64,000 nucleotides of DNA, taken from assembly GCF_000801105.2 (NCBI RefSeq), contig NC_079514.1, positions 28,048,227 through 28,112,226 on the forward strand. The letters run 5' to 3'. The notes beneath the pieces were generated by a model, which saw only the letters and a list, made by a program, of their open reading frames with translations, did not search any database and was not told the origin of the DNA. Source of the stretch: Raphanus sativus (taxonomy: Eukaryota; Streptophyta; Magnoliopsida; Brassicales; Brassicaceae). Shown here one piece after another: positions 1 through 15,047 of the stretch; position 1 is the stretch's first letter; the number at the start of each line of letters is the position of its first letter. Made by a program: the position numbers and the translations under genes.

Positions 1-1800
1 CCCAAGTGTTATTATGCTAATACAATAAAGTACGGACAGCAGATTCAAATCAGTATTGAAGAAGTATTTGAAACTTAAATAACTAACTCAAATACTCAAT
101 TACATATTTATTTTGATATGATCTTAAAATAAGTTTTCAAAACTTAAACAAATCTTTTAAATATTCAATTTCATTTTTTTATTTTTGTATGATATATAAA
201 AATACTGAATCCAAACCAAAATAACCTGAATTTGAAACATGCATGGTTACAATATGGATTTCGGGCCGTTCAATCCTGATTTTAGTTTGGTTTCAGTTTG
301 TTTTTTTTGTTTTTTTGGTATTTTTGTTTACAAAAATTAGAACCATATCTAATTTGGTTTGGTTCGGATTTTATACTACCAATTTTTTGGTTTATTCGGT
401 TTTATACCAAAAATACATTATTATTTGGTTCGGTTACATATTATATGAATTTTAAAGAGCCATTTTGTCAAAGTTATCAGTTATTAAAAAAATACCAGAT
501 ATTCATTCTATAACTAATTGAATGTCAAAGAGAAACAAGTAAAATAATCAAATCTAAAACTAAAATCAAAGCTCAAAATTGTGAAAAATAAATAATGAAA
601 AACAAAACATAAGCATGAAAGAAGTTTTTCGCACTCTTCCATAGTTGGTGACATTGTCCATCAAAGTCATGTTTCCTTCGACTGAACGCAAAATTTTGTT
701 CGTTTACAGATATTTTTTTAAGAATAACTTCAATGCTTGTAAATATAATAAATCAATTAGATTTTGATCTGCACGCCCATGTGGATGTATATTCCAAAAA
801 ATATATTGCTATTTATTTTTCATGTCAATATCAAAGCTATAAAAAGTTCAAATCTGAAGAACCAAACCGATCACGATCCAAAAAAGTATTACCAAATCGA
901 ACCAAAATTGATTAAATATCCAAATTATTAAAAAAATTGATATTTAGACAACCGAAACCATAACCAATTCGAACCAAAGTATTTTGGATATCAAAATGTA
1001 TCCGAAAAAGATTTATATACTTATATATATTTAATCATTTTAATTTAATTGTATATAAAAACATCCTAAATATATATGATACTTTTAGGTTGGTTTAAAT
1101 ACTTGAAAATATATAAAAATAGTCAAATATAAATATCTAACATAGTGGAAGTACACTCAGAACACCAAAAATATTTAAAATAATTATTTATTTCTGATCC
1201 AAAATTTAAACCAAACCAATTTATATGTTAAGTTTAGGTATTCTGACTTATGTTATTCAGATTTATATAGAATTTATTATTTTATTTATAGAATTTTAAA
1301 AATTCAAAATATATAATGAATTTAAAAAAATAATTTAAATGGGTTATTAGAACCGGAACTAAACCCGCAAAAGTCCGAATATAATTCTAAGTGAAATTTA
1401 GAAATATCTGAATGGGACTGAAATCTTTGACCTCGGAAACCTAAAACCCAAATAGATCTGAAACAAACCCCGATGGATACTTGAACGCCCTAATCATAAT
1501 TCGAACTGAAATTTAGAAATATATGAATGAGACTGAAATATTTGATCCTAGAAACCCGAAACCCAAACAGATCTGAAACGAACCGGAATTGATACATGAG
1601 AACGCCCAGCCCTAGTCAATATTATGTATCATATATATGTCATCATATAATTAATTGTATTGGTCCATCATATGAATAATCATATAAGTAATTGTATTTT
1701 GATGCTCTAAGAGTTAAGTTTTATTTGTATTCATGTTTTAATAGATTAGATATTTACAAGTTAAAATATGAATTACCAACTACTAGAGTCCATAAATTCA
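1..1800. other. AT-rich intergenic DNA with degenerate low-complexity repeats
   Basis: I see no gene here. The stretch is AT-rich and contains scattered decayed runs of the aaccgaaacc / ggttcggttt type (about 190-450, 840-1000 and 1370-1600), which are common in Brassicaceae intergenic DNA. The short open frames at 243-513 and 733-915 are translations of this simple sequence and resemble no protein family. Confidence 0.6.
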
Positions 1801-1839
1801 TATTCATGCAACATATGTTTGATGCTCTTTTGTTTATCA

Positions 1840-3180
1840 TATAAAATTGCAGTTTGGATCCAATTTTGGTGTCAAGATAAGGCTTCAACCATAGGAAGCG
1901 AAAGAGAACTCCTATATGGGTCTAAGATTTGATTGGCAATGCTGAAAGTAGATTCAGATGAAACAGAGGAGACAGAGATCGCAAGAATATCCTTAGCTAT
2001 TTTTCAGACAAGATAGGAAACTTCACACTATTGTTTCTCTACCATGATAGAATGTCATATCTTGTGCCATAGCTGATTCTACTTTAACCTTTTCCATCAA
2101 ATATATGCTTAAATCATTAGCTGATTCAACACACTGGTTAGAAAACTGCATTTGCTGATAAAGCGTGGAAAATAATGTGGAGCAACGACAAGTGCTACTA
2201 GATAAAGATCCACCAACCGTCATATCAGTAACCAAACAAGCTGCCTGTCCAATTTGACTTTCATTCGATGCATCCATGTTCATGCTCTGAGATATCTTTT
2301 ACGCATCAAATCACTTGCGTAAAAGACGCATGAATTTTTCTTTCATTTCAATAGCAGTCGAATTATTTTTTGCCGTACATGTTTTCAAAGCCAATGGTAA
2401 GAAACACCAACTTACTGCATGGATTGAAGACACTGGCAACAATCAATACCAAGTTCAAGTTTTCCAAATCATCCCAATATTTGTCAAATTTTTCTCGCAT
2501 CGGAGATGTCATAGCTCTCACTTTAGGATCATTAATCATTACTCAATGAGATAAATGATGTTTCGATGCTGCAAATTTCATCATAACAAGAACTAGATGT
2601 CACTGGTTTAAAAGCAGAAAATGCCAATATAGAATCATTAAAAAAAAATCTTTAAGATTTTTTTTCAAACGATAAACTTTATTCCAATCTTCTTCTACCG
2701 GTGGTCCATCTCTTTTTTTTTGTTCTCCCACTAAAAAAAAATAAGCATTACATATGGTTTGCCTTTATTGGCCATTATATCAAACGTTGACCTAAATTTG
2801 AGAGCTGCCTTCTAACATGAGATAAATAGAATTCCACCTTGTAGAGGAATCCAAAACCAAACTCCCTCTTGTAACTTTTCTGCATATTCTTAACTGCATT
2901 TGAAAGAACTGAAATCGATGATCAGAAGACCTTAGATATTTCACTGCATTCCTAATAGCCTCCACACTTCTACTGATTTCATCTAGACCATCTTTGACAA
3001 TGAGGTTTCAAAATATGAGCACAACAAAGAACACGCATAAATTTTCCTCCTAAAAGTAAAGCATCAGCGCTCAAATAATTCAGCCTTTTTTAAAGTGTCT
3101 AATATCATTGTCATTGCTATGAGCATTATCAACAGTGATAGTGAAAATCTTCTCGATTCCTCATTCCATCATACTATATA
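1840..3180 (-). pseudogene. decayed hAT-family (Ac/RICESLEEPER-like) transposase
   Basis: Reading the minus strand from about 3180 down gives recognisable pieces of a hAT transposase broken by stops and frameshifts. In order they are a catalytic-core-like piece with FTITVDNAHSND (about 3170-3110), CCAHIL near 3020-3000, VKDGLDEISRSVEAIR just after it in another frame, and MREKFDKYWDDLENLN with VASVFNP at about 2510-2430. The C-terminal dimerisation signature ISVSSVSSESTFSIAN and ILDPYRSSL lies at about 1970-1890, followed by a stop and NWIQTA. The order and spacing fit a single decayed hAT copy. No terminal inverted repeats or 8-bp duplications were identified. It cannot encode an active transposase. 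Confidence 0.85.
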
Positions 3181-4049
3181 TCACGCAAAAAAAAAAAATT
3201 CAAAACAAATTTGTATCGAATTTTTAAGATTATTTGTATTAATCAAAACAGATAAGATATCCGTAAATATCCGTAGATATCCGCAAATATCTATTTATTT
3301 TTCGGATATCCGATTTTTCAAATATCTGTATTTTTCTGAAGTAAAGCAAATCAGAAAATTAGATATTTGTACCATACGAAGCAAATCATAAAGACCTTTA
3401 AAAACTCGAATATTCGATCCGTTCCCAAACCTAATTATTGATGGTGGACCATTTAACTCCACCTAAATCAACATTGACTCATTACTTTTTTTTGTGACAC
3501 ACATTGACTCATTACACAAGTAGAAAAACCATGACAAAAAATAAATAGTGTCATTTTTTTCTATAAATATGAAATTGTATCCACCGAAGAAAAAAATATT
3601 TTATTTTTAGAAAAAAAAATTATATATATATTCTTTTGGAGAAGACAAGAGAGAGAAATTGAGAGTAATTTTATAGAGAAATTTCATTAGGAGATCAAAA
3701 AGACCATGCGCCAAACGACCATGGTCTTTGGTGAGGCACTGAGGCATGCATTCATGTCGATGTCACCTTCCAAAGTTAACATTCTGCAGCTTTTCTTGGC
3801 TTATCAAGTTATCATTCTGACAGCGTCATTCCAACATCGTCATCCTAAGTTATCATCCCACTTTGTTATTATTCAGTGTTGTCACCCCCGTAATATCTAT
3901 GTCTCGTCGTTCGTCTATCCTGTCATCCCAATCTCTGATACTAGTCACAGTCTTAACTTCATCACTTGAAAGCAGGGGTGGACCCACGTTGATGGTACAA
4001 GGTCACGTGCCCCCGACAAATTATATACAATTTGCGTTCATTTAAACTA
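3181..4049. other. intergenic, no supported gene
   Basis: This is AT-rich sequence. Short open frames at 3095-3391 and 3706-4045 have no recognisable domain. Around 3770-3960 the sequence is built from loose, irregular short repeats of a gttatcatt / gtcatcc type, which explains why more than one frame stays open. Confidence 0.5.
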
Positions 4050-4051
4050 TG

Positions 4052-4140
4052 AGTTGCTCAGATATCTCAGTGGTCTCCACAAGCACCTTTATTTTGCTAG
4101 CATGAAGGGTTCGATACCCCGTAAGAGAAGCTTTTCAAAT
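4052..4140 (+). repeat. partial tRNA-type SINE-like sequence
   Basis: A box A-like stretch around ctcagtggtct is followed about 35 bases later by ggttcgatac, which fits the Pol III box B consensus GWTCRANNC. The spacing fits a tRNA-derived SINE head. No clear tail or target-site duplication was found, so it is probably a truncated copy. Confidence 0.4.
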
Positions 4141-4288
4141 AACATTTTGTTTCATGCCAAATTATATTCTGCCTATCCCATTGAAAAACGTCATTTCCTT
4201 ATTCTCTGTTTTCTTTTCACTATCTCTGTTTTTTTTTGCTTTTTTTTGTCCAAAACTAGTTCATACCTTTATTTATTGTGTCTGGAAC

Positions 4289-4477
4289 AACTAAGTACCA
4301 CAGATGTGGCAGTCCACTTGGTTTAAGCGCAGTTGTTGGTGATGTGGTGTTCATGGGTTCGATCCACCGTGAGAGGGATGTTTTACGCCAAAATGGTATT
4401 AGCGCCGGCTGGGTCCTAGACCTGGAGGGTTACGGGCCTTTGCCGAGAACTTCCAGATAATCAAAAATAACTAAGTA
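4289..4477 (+). mobile_element. SINE (tRNA-derived) with 9-bp target-site duplication
   Basis: The sequence aactaagta occurs at 4289-4297 and again at 4469-4477. It brackets about 171 bp that begin with a box A-like region and contain a perfect box B (ggttcgatcc, about 4353). The 3' part ends in an A-rich tail, tcaaaaat. Box A, box B, A-rich end and flanking duplication together are the hallmarks of a SINE moved by LINE machinery. The family name was not determined. Confidence 0.7.
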
Positions 4478-4829
4478 AAATATTTTCTTGTGAACAAAAA
4501 GAGATGATTAAAATAAAATTATAATATAGAATTTCAAAATAAATATGTAGTTACTGTTTAGCTAATATACAGTACTGTATATAAATTACGAGTATACTTA
4601 TAATATTGTGCCTACAACTAAAAAAGTTTCTAGATCCGCCATTGCTGAAAAAAAAACTCAAATCACTCATATATAATGAATCTATCACTATCACTTCTCT
4701 TTTTTTGGTCTAAGAGACAAATTTTCCCATAAAATGCATCTATCACAAAACCCTCACAATTTCTTTACCATCAATTAGGTACAATTTGTCAATAACAATA
4801 ACAAGATTCTCTAAACTCAACACCTTAAG

Positions 4830-5250
4830 TTCACTTTTATCTAAATTTAAATATTTATCATGCTTGTTGACTTTGACCATTTTGGTTTCAACAATTTTAA
4901 TGAAAATTAATTTTTTTTTGGCCATTGATATGGTTTGTTTGTATATTTATCAAGTTTGTTAACTTTGACCATTTTCTGTGCCAATAATTTTAATTAAAAA
5001 CAAACATCTCTTGACCATTGACTAGATTCAAATATTAAAACCGGTTTACAAAATTTGCATCACAATTTTAATTTACTTGCGTTTTTTCCTTTTCTAATTT
5101 GTTTTCTATTCACTAGTTGAGAAGAGAATGAAGAAATGAATAGTTTTCAAAATGCATCACAATTTTAATTTACTTGCGTTTTTTCCTTTTCTAATTTGTT
5201 TTCTATTCACTAGTTGAGAAGAGAATGAAGAAATGAATAGTTTTCAAAAT
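4830..5250. repeat. tandem duplications, including a near-perfect 97-bp pair
   Basis: A 97-bp unit at 5057-5153 is repeated immediately at 5154-5250 with essentially no differences. Just upstream (about 4855-5035) an older, diverged pair of about 95 bp contains the shared words tttgaccatttt and ttgaccattga. There is no coding potential. The block lies about 180 bp past the stop codon of the membrane-protein gene. Confidence 0.8.
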
Positions 5251-5429
5251 ACATTAATTTAAAATATACACTAATCTTATTTAAGTGTGACAAAATCACA
5301 CAACTCTCAGGTAACAAGCATCAAAACCATACACACTATATAGTTTTTGCCATCTCGCAAACATAAATTAATATAAATCAACCAAAGAATGTATCCAAAG
5401 TACCAAAAATAGAAAACTTAAAATTGAAA

Positions 5430-5978
5430 TCAAAGCTTGAGTTGAAATGGGTAAGAAGGCCAATCCTTGAGATCTTCTTCTTGCCTCTGGAACTTACCTT
5501 CGTCATCTACAACGCTCTCATCCAAATAATCACTGTACTTCAACAAGAACGCTAACACAAGAACAACCCACTCTAAGCAGAACATCACCACACACAAACC
5601 ACCGGCGAGTTTAAGAATCACTGCTCCGTCTTCTACCAGAACATACGATTTAAGAACCCTAAGGAAATCCCCAGTTCTCGTGAATATCAGAACAGAGACT
5701 GCCCCTTGGAATATGGCAGCGAGGACTGTGGCCACCATGTGTGCACCGTACAATCTGTCGCTTGTGGTTGCAGCGGTTGAAGAGGCGAAAACGGAGCAGC
5801 CGGTGACAGCAGTGGCGATGGTGAGAGTGTGGAGGAAGATGAGAGAGAGGCCGGAGAGAGAAGGGAAGAGACGGAGGGAGATTGTGAGGAAGATGCAACT
5901 TGAAGCGGAGCCTAAGAGGATGTAGTTGCAGAGTAGGAAGATGTTGTGTGTGTTTCCTTTAGATCTTGAGATTCCCAT
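5430..5978 (-). CDS. small four-helix membrane protein, plant-conserved type, function unknown
   Basis: A single-exon frame of 182 residues begins MGISRSKGN and ends with a tryptophan- and proline-containing tail, YPFQLKL. Four hydrophobic segments are visible, at about residues 12-35, 37-62, 73-97 and 113-141. A short acidic tail follows, rich in Asp, Glu and Lys. It has the look of a conserved plant integral membrane protein, but I do not recognise a named family and assign no function. The open frame extends 41 codons upstream to 6101. I reject that start because a TATA box lies at 6078-6085, inside the extension, which puts the expected transcription start near 6045-6055. The GC content is clearly higher than the flanks. 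Confidence 0.8.
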   Translation of the reverse strand: MGISRSKGNTHNIFLLCNYILLGSASSCIFLTISLRLFPSLSGLSLIFLHTLTIATAVTGCSVFASSTAATTSDRLYGAHMVATVLAAIFQGAVSVLIFTRTGDFLRVLKSYVLVEDGAVILKLAGGLCVVMFCLEWVVLVLAFLLKYSDYLDESVVDDEGKFQRQEEDLKDWPSYPFQLKL

Positions 5979-6077
5979 TTCTTCGGTTAAGGGTTTATAC
6001 AAATTTTGACTATGGAAGAGATAATTTTTTTTATGCAAGTGTTTTTCTGTTCGTATCAGTTCAATTGGCTTTAGGAT

Positions 6078-6085
6078 TTTATATA
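6078..6085 (-). promoter_or_regulatory. TATA box of the membrane-protein gene
   Basis: The minus-strand sequence ctaTATAAAatcc lies about 100 bp upstream of the chosen ATG at 5978. That leaves a 5' untranslated region of roughly 65-75 bp. It is the main reason for rejecting the upstream in-frame start at 6101. Confidence 0.55.
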
Positions 6086-6101
6086 GACATTGACATTGCA
6101 T

Positions 6102-6932
6102 ACGGAATAAAATAGAGGCGATAAAGCTGATATTTTGTTGGGATTAACGGTCGAATTTGTTTTTTGTTTTTTGTTTTTTTTTTTTGAAAATATGACACTT
6201 TTTTGGAGCAACAGCTCTATTATGGCTTAAAGGAATTAATGACAAATGTGTCGATTAAGGTGCAACGGCTCTATTACTTTTGAAATGTTTTGATTGTTAT
6301 TTATTCTATTAATTCTCATGTATGGCCAATTGATATATGTTGTGTCCATCTTTTTAAATATTATAACTGCAATGATATACATATTTTTTTTATATGATAA
6401 CTGCAACAAAATTAAATAAAGAACATCACCACTACTTAATCACGCCTAATAATCCGGGGGAGGGGATAATTAGTTCAGTTCAAATAATAAATTCACTACG
6501 TAACCTACTTAAATAGTAATAAACTAAATATTTTATAGATATAAATCAAATTCTATTAATCCTAACTAAAGAAAACTACTTCTAAACCGCCGTATCTAAC
6601 ACTGGTGCATGGACTATTGATTTCATAGGACAACTACGTGACTATTCTTTGTTTTGCGTTTTTCTTATATAATTATTCATCTTTGAAAGAAGGAATATAT
6701 TTTTTGTGTTACACTTTTTTAGAAATTTATTTTAGTCATATTTGTATTTTTCTTTGTACAATATTTATCTTAGATGATTAATAAAAAGTTTTAATAATTG
6801 TATTAAATTCTGAGTATTTTTTTGTTTTACATCTTTTTAGAAATTTAATTTTTATATTAGTATTTTATAGTCATATTAGTGTTTTGTATAATATTTCTTT
6901 AAAATAATTAATAAAAAGTTTTAATGGAATAT
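6102..6932. other. AT-rich intergenic DNA
   Basis: No gene is supported. From about 6780 the sequence shares inverted similarity with 7500-7700, so its right part probably derives from the same repeat family as the inverted-repeat element at 7122-7703. Confidence 0.5.
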
Positions 6933-7121
6933 ATTAAAATAGTTGGATCACACCTATATCAATAAGTCATGTTCATGTTTTAATAATATTGATTAAAATA
7001 ATTGGACCAGAGTTGGACCACACCTATATCAATATGTCATGTTCCTCTTTGAATAGTATTGATTAAAATAATTAGACCACACCTATATCAATAGGTCATA
7101 TTCTTATTTTAATAGTATTGA
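6933..7121. repeat. three diverged tandem copies of a 58-70 bp unit
   Basis: Three successive copies carry the pattern attaaaat-agttgga-ccacacctatatcaata-gtcatgtt and end with a tagtattg-like word. The third copy stops exactly at the boundary of the inverted-repeat element at 7122. Confidence 0.7.
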
Positions 7122-7703
7122 TTAGATTTTGACCCGTCTTTTCACATGGCGGGTATATTTTTGTTTTAATTTCTTTTGAAAAATTTAGTTTTCGTATTTG
7201 TATTAGTTAGTATTAAAATAAAATTAGGTACAACTATATAAAGAAAATAATAACGGATCATTAAACAGTTGGACATAACATTCGTCAAAAGGTCATATTT
7301 CTAATTTAATAGAATAGATTATAAATATGTCAATATACAAAATCATGTTTAAAAATATAGTAAAGTTTTGAAATCTATTTTCTTTATTTTTTAATTTCAC
7401 ATAAAAATATAATATAAACACTTTTAACAAGTTGAAAAGAAGATATAATAAAATATAATAATATAAAAATTAAAAACTAATTGAGTATCTAATTAAAATA
7501 ATGAAATCAATACTATTAAAATATGACCTATTGATCCAACTATTTTAATACAATTATTAAAACTTATTATTATTAATCATTTACGAAAAATATTATACAA
7601 TGAAAGACATATATATGACTAAAAATACAAATATAAATATTTAATTTTACAAAAATATCAAACAAAAAATATATCCGTCCTTTAAAGACGGGTCATAATC
7701 TAG
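7122..7703. mobile_element. 582-bp inverted-repeat element with Helitron-like 3' ends on both sides
   Basis: The right end reads a hairpin (ccgtc...gacgg, about 7677-7692), then tcataatCTAG at 7700-7703 followed by T, as in a Helitron 3' terminus. The left end, read on the minus strand, has a matching hairpin (cccgcc...gacggg) and ends CTAA followed by T at 7122. The two ends share about 75 bp of inverted similarity. No coding sequence is present. It could be two truncated Helitron ends joined tail to tail or a distinct foldback family. Related single ends occur at 24202, 24259 and 56426. Confidence 0.55.
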
Positions 7704-8075
7704 TTCGCCTTGTTGTAAAAGTCTTCTTCTTTTTTTTGGTCATCCAAGTGTTGTAAAAGTCAACTAATGCAGTTGCCTACTACTCAGGATAACACACTGT
7801 TTAATGATCTGAGATTTTAAGACATGATTTGTTAGACAGATAAAGGTTGGAAATTATCAAGCTATTATAAAATATGTTATGTTTAAAGTTAATAATAGCA
7901 TGTATTTTGTTCAATTTACATTAAAACTTATTACAAAAGTAATTTAAATAATAGAACAAACAACAAAAAGTCTTAACAAACGTTCAATGATATGTTGTTT
8001 TGAAAGATTCCTTAGAGCATTCCCAATGGCTACATACTGCATGTAGTATCTTAGCAAATATAGTAGTAATATGTG

Positions 8076-9240
8076 TAAAATAATTTTATTATCTAATGAA
8101 ATTTAAAGCAACAAAAAGAAAAGAATCAAACATTAGATGACATGTGGTAAAGATGTTTTTAATTTTTATTTTCCAGTATGTCTGCATAGAACTTTTTCTG
8201 ACAAAAATTCACTCTTTTTCTTTTATTTTATTTTATTTTATTTTTGATTTTCTTTAGTTGATAGATATCCTTTGAGATACTATCAATGGGGTTACTCTTT
8301 TTTTTTTTTTTTGTAACAGAATCAATGGGGTTACTCTTACAATGTCGAACAACACTAGTGACATATGAATAAAATTAGCAAATAAATATATAATAATAAC
8401 TCACTTCAGATGGATTTTTAATTTATTTATTTTTATATCTTATTAGTTTATGTTTTAAACTATTGAAAAACTATTTTGATTATGTATTAGCTATTGTTTT
8501 ATATCATTTCTTTTTCTAGGTTAACCTTATATTTTGTAATAAAAAGGAAAAAAAAACTTGTGAAATGTATAAATCTATTGAAATGTAGAAAGATAAATAG
8601 CTTAAAAGAATTGTTTTTGAAAAATTTTCATTTTATCACATTATTGGTATCAATAATCATGTTTACTTTCATTAAAAAAAATTAAAAATACTTTTATTAT
8701 CTAATTAAATTAAAAGCAACAAAAAGAAAAGAATCAAACATTAGATGACATGTGGTAAAGATGTTTTTAATTTTTAGTTACCAGTATGTCAGCATAGAAA
8801 TTTTTCTGACAAAAATTCATTATTTTCTTCTTTTATTTTATTTTTGATTTTCTTTAGTTGATAGATATCCTTTGAAATACTATCAATGGGGTTACTCTTA
8901 CAATGTCGAACAACACTAGTGACATATGAATAAAATTAGCAAAATAAATATATAATAATAACTCGCTTCGCGCGGGTTTTTAATTTATTTATTTTTATAT
9001 CTTATTAGTTTATGTTTTAAACTATTAAAAAAAATTTGATTATGTATTAGTTATATTTTTATATCATTTCTTTTTCTAAGTTAACCTTAGATTTTGTAAT
9101 CAAAAACGAAAAAAAAATTGTGAAAGGTATAAATCTATTGAAATGTAGAAAGATAAATAGCTTAAAATATTTTTTTGAGAAATTTTCATTTTACCACATT
9201 ATTGGTATCTATAATCATGTTTACTTACATTAAACCATTT
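8076..9240. repeat. direct tandem duplication, unit about 560-610 bp
   Basis: Unit 1 (about 8076-8684) and unit 2 (about 8685-9240) match along their length. Shared landmarks are caacaaaaagaaaagaatc, a tgacatgtggtaaagatg block, aatggggttactcttacaat and aaatgtagaaagataaatag. They differ by scattered substitutions and small indels. Unit 2 reads cgcttcgcgcggg where unit 1 reads cacttcagatgg. No protein is encoded; the 63-residue frame in unit 1 is low-complexity. Confidence 0.8.
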
Positions 9241-10342
9241 TCAAAAATACATTTTTATTAAAGAGTCAAAATTATATTCTTGTTTTTAGATATAGAAATA
9301 TAAATAATTATTTAAATAATAAAAATTATAGTTTTTTGAATTATAAATTTTCAAATTCTAACTTTTTATGATTTTTCTTTAAAATTTCTTTTATTTGATT
9401 TTTGTTTTTTTTACAAATTTACTTTTTAAAATTCAAAAAATTCCTTTTGAATCTTTTTTATAATATATTTTTAAAAATAAGTATTTTATTTATATATTTA
9501 TTAAATATAGTTTTCTTTGCTAAAATTTTATTAATTAAATATAGTTTATTCCCAAGTTTATTCTCTTGCTTTTTCTCTAAAATATATATTTGCTTTCCAA
9601 ATTTACAAGACTCTTAACTCACCTCGCGTCAGCTATTAAATCAACACACACATTTACAAGTTTAGCTATTAAATCAACATCCACATTTACAAGTTTATGC
9701 TCGCGTCTTCAGTATAGCCATGAATATGTTACAGCCAAATCCATAGCAAGCCACATCTTTTGTATGTGACAATACTAAACAATTTAGTCACGGTCCCTGT
9801 GTGGGCAACCTCGTTGCAAATTGGGCTATAACTGTTGTGGCACTTGCATAACATAGTCGTAGCTATTCGCAATGGATTAATTACATATTACATTCACATC
9901 GAGCAAAGACCTTTACATTACATATCTTACATTTTAAGTCACAATTATAACACTACTAGCAGACCATCAGTTAAAAATTATATTTGTACCTAATAAATAG
10001 TAAAAACTAATATATGTTTTATCAGAAAAAAAAAAGAAGGTATATGGCATTTATTTTGCAACTTTCCATTCAATCAGTATCAACGTATTATGGTTCTCCA
10101 GCAAATGCACCCGTTTCTAGTCCTTATAACAATCATATAAACCATCATAAGACAGTTTGTCACTTGTTTGGGTATCTAATGAAGAAGATAAACTTAGTCA
10201 GAATATGAGTTTGAAACCAAAAAACAACCCAAGAAATTTGGTTTGTTATGGCTCATAATAATCTATTTGGTACAAATTTATAACAACACAACGCAAATCA
10301 TGTAAATGTAGTCATAGATTTTGCTTTATTCTTCCTGGTTTT
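9241..10342. other. intergenic, with a 33-bp tandem pair
   Basis: The left part is very AT-rich. A 33-bp unit (agctattaaatcaac...) occurs twice at about 9631-9696. A more GC-rich patch at 9720-9880 has no recognisable reading frame. The last part includes the 3' flank of the beta-glucosidase gene. Confidence 0.5.
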
Positions 10343-13626
<3,284 letters not shown>

Positions 13627-13739
13627 TTTTCTCGATTAGATTGGGGATCTGGTAGATAGGACGAACACAGCACAAGTGTGACGCAAGAAAGTTGCCAAAA
13701 GATGCGGAGACCCTACCCAAGACAACTCTTAACCAAGAA

Positions 13740-14520
13740 ACCGGACTTCCGATCGAACCGAGCCTATTTTGACCCCAATTCAATTTGTTATCCGGTTTTG
13801 ATTTACCATTGAAATACGGTAGGAAAAACCCGCTCAGGTTGGTGAACCGCTTAGCTCCAGATTAGGCTCGGGCATTCGGGTCCTCAGATCAGGTTCGGGT
13901 CGGATCGTCTCGGGTCCGGATCCTTCTGATCATAGAGTTGAGAACCCGATAAGATAATTTGAAAATTTCAGTTTCGGATCGATTCGGGTTGTCTTGGGTT
14001 CGGGTCGGATCGGGTAAAGAATATAGGAACCGGTAATATCCGAGTATTCTCGGATCATACAATTTTTCGGGTCGGTTCTCGGGTTTTCGGTTTTCGGGTC
14101 GGGTTTCTTTATTTTCGGATCGGGTATACAGTAAAGGGGTCTAAATTACCCTACATACCCGAGAAATTACCCTATATTCCTGTATAAAACCTGCAAAAGG
14201 CCTGGGTATTTGGGTCATCGGGTCGGGTTTGGGTCGGATTGTCTCGGTTTCGGGTTCTTCGGGGAAGGGAAGAGATAGAAGTAGGCTGGTTTAAATAGAT
14301 GCATATCTGGTTTAGGCTTGGTTTAGTGTAATTGATTCGGGTCTAAAATTATCCTATCGGGTATAGGGTACGGTTCGGGTCGGATACTCTACCCGCGGAT
14401 CCTTTAGCTCAAGACCCAATAGGATAATTTGATCGGGTCGATTCTTACCTGGACCGGGTTTTTTCGGGTCGGGTTTTCGGATCCGAGTAAAATGTACAGG
14501 CCTACTCCGGATCAAATCCT
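13740..14520. repeat. degenerate GGGT/TCGG-rich low-complexity block
   Basis: Repeated variants of tcgggt, gggtcgg and ggttcgg dominate this segment, just upstream of the beta-glucosidase start. It is GC-richer than its surroundings, has no usable reading frame and does not repeat with one fixed period. The same style of sequence returns near 24420-25010. Confidence 0.7.
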
Positions 14521-15047
14521 CAGACACACTCCTCTCCTCTGCCCAAAATTCTACTTTAATATATTCTCTCTAATTTCTTTTTTAATTTTATTGATTTATT
14601 TAAATCATAAAACAGTAAATTTTTTAGCTAATTACAACTATACCAATTAGATTATCCAAACCTGAATCCATGTCTATCCATTAAACTTGGATTCACTTCT
14701 AAAAATCCTAAAATCGAATAAATGCTTTCAAGTTTCACTCATTCGTCCATTTTTTCAAATTCGACAGTTATCATTTTTCTCTTCTGCAAGAATTATTCAG
14801 TTTCATTCATCAATTTTTATCATCATCAATTGAAATCCTACAAATCCAATTAAAATTGAAACTACTTGAACTTTTTAGTCATGCATCATGTGAGGAGAAT
14901 TCGTTCGAAGAATCCATTAGTCCTGAATGGAGTTGATCCAAAGAAAGAAAGAAGCCTCAACTTGTAAAAAGAGGAGAGGCCTAAGTGGCCTCGAATCCTC
15001 AAGTAACCATCACAAATCAGTTACCTGAAATTCAAAAAAGAGGAAAA

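Noticed and set aside
2315..2554. Plus-strand 79-residue ORF
   Set aside because: It is antisense to the hAT transposase relic.
3706..4045. Plus-strand ORFs of 60-87 residues
   Set aside because: The sequence is made of loose short repeats and there is no codon bias or recognisable domain.
5979..6101. Longer N-terminus for the membrane protein
   Set aside because: A TATA box lies within this stretch, so the upstream ATG should be outside the transcript.
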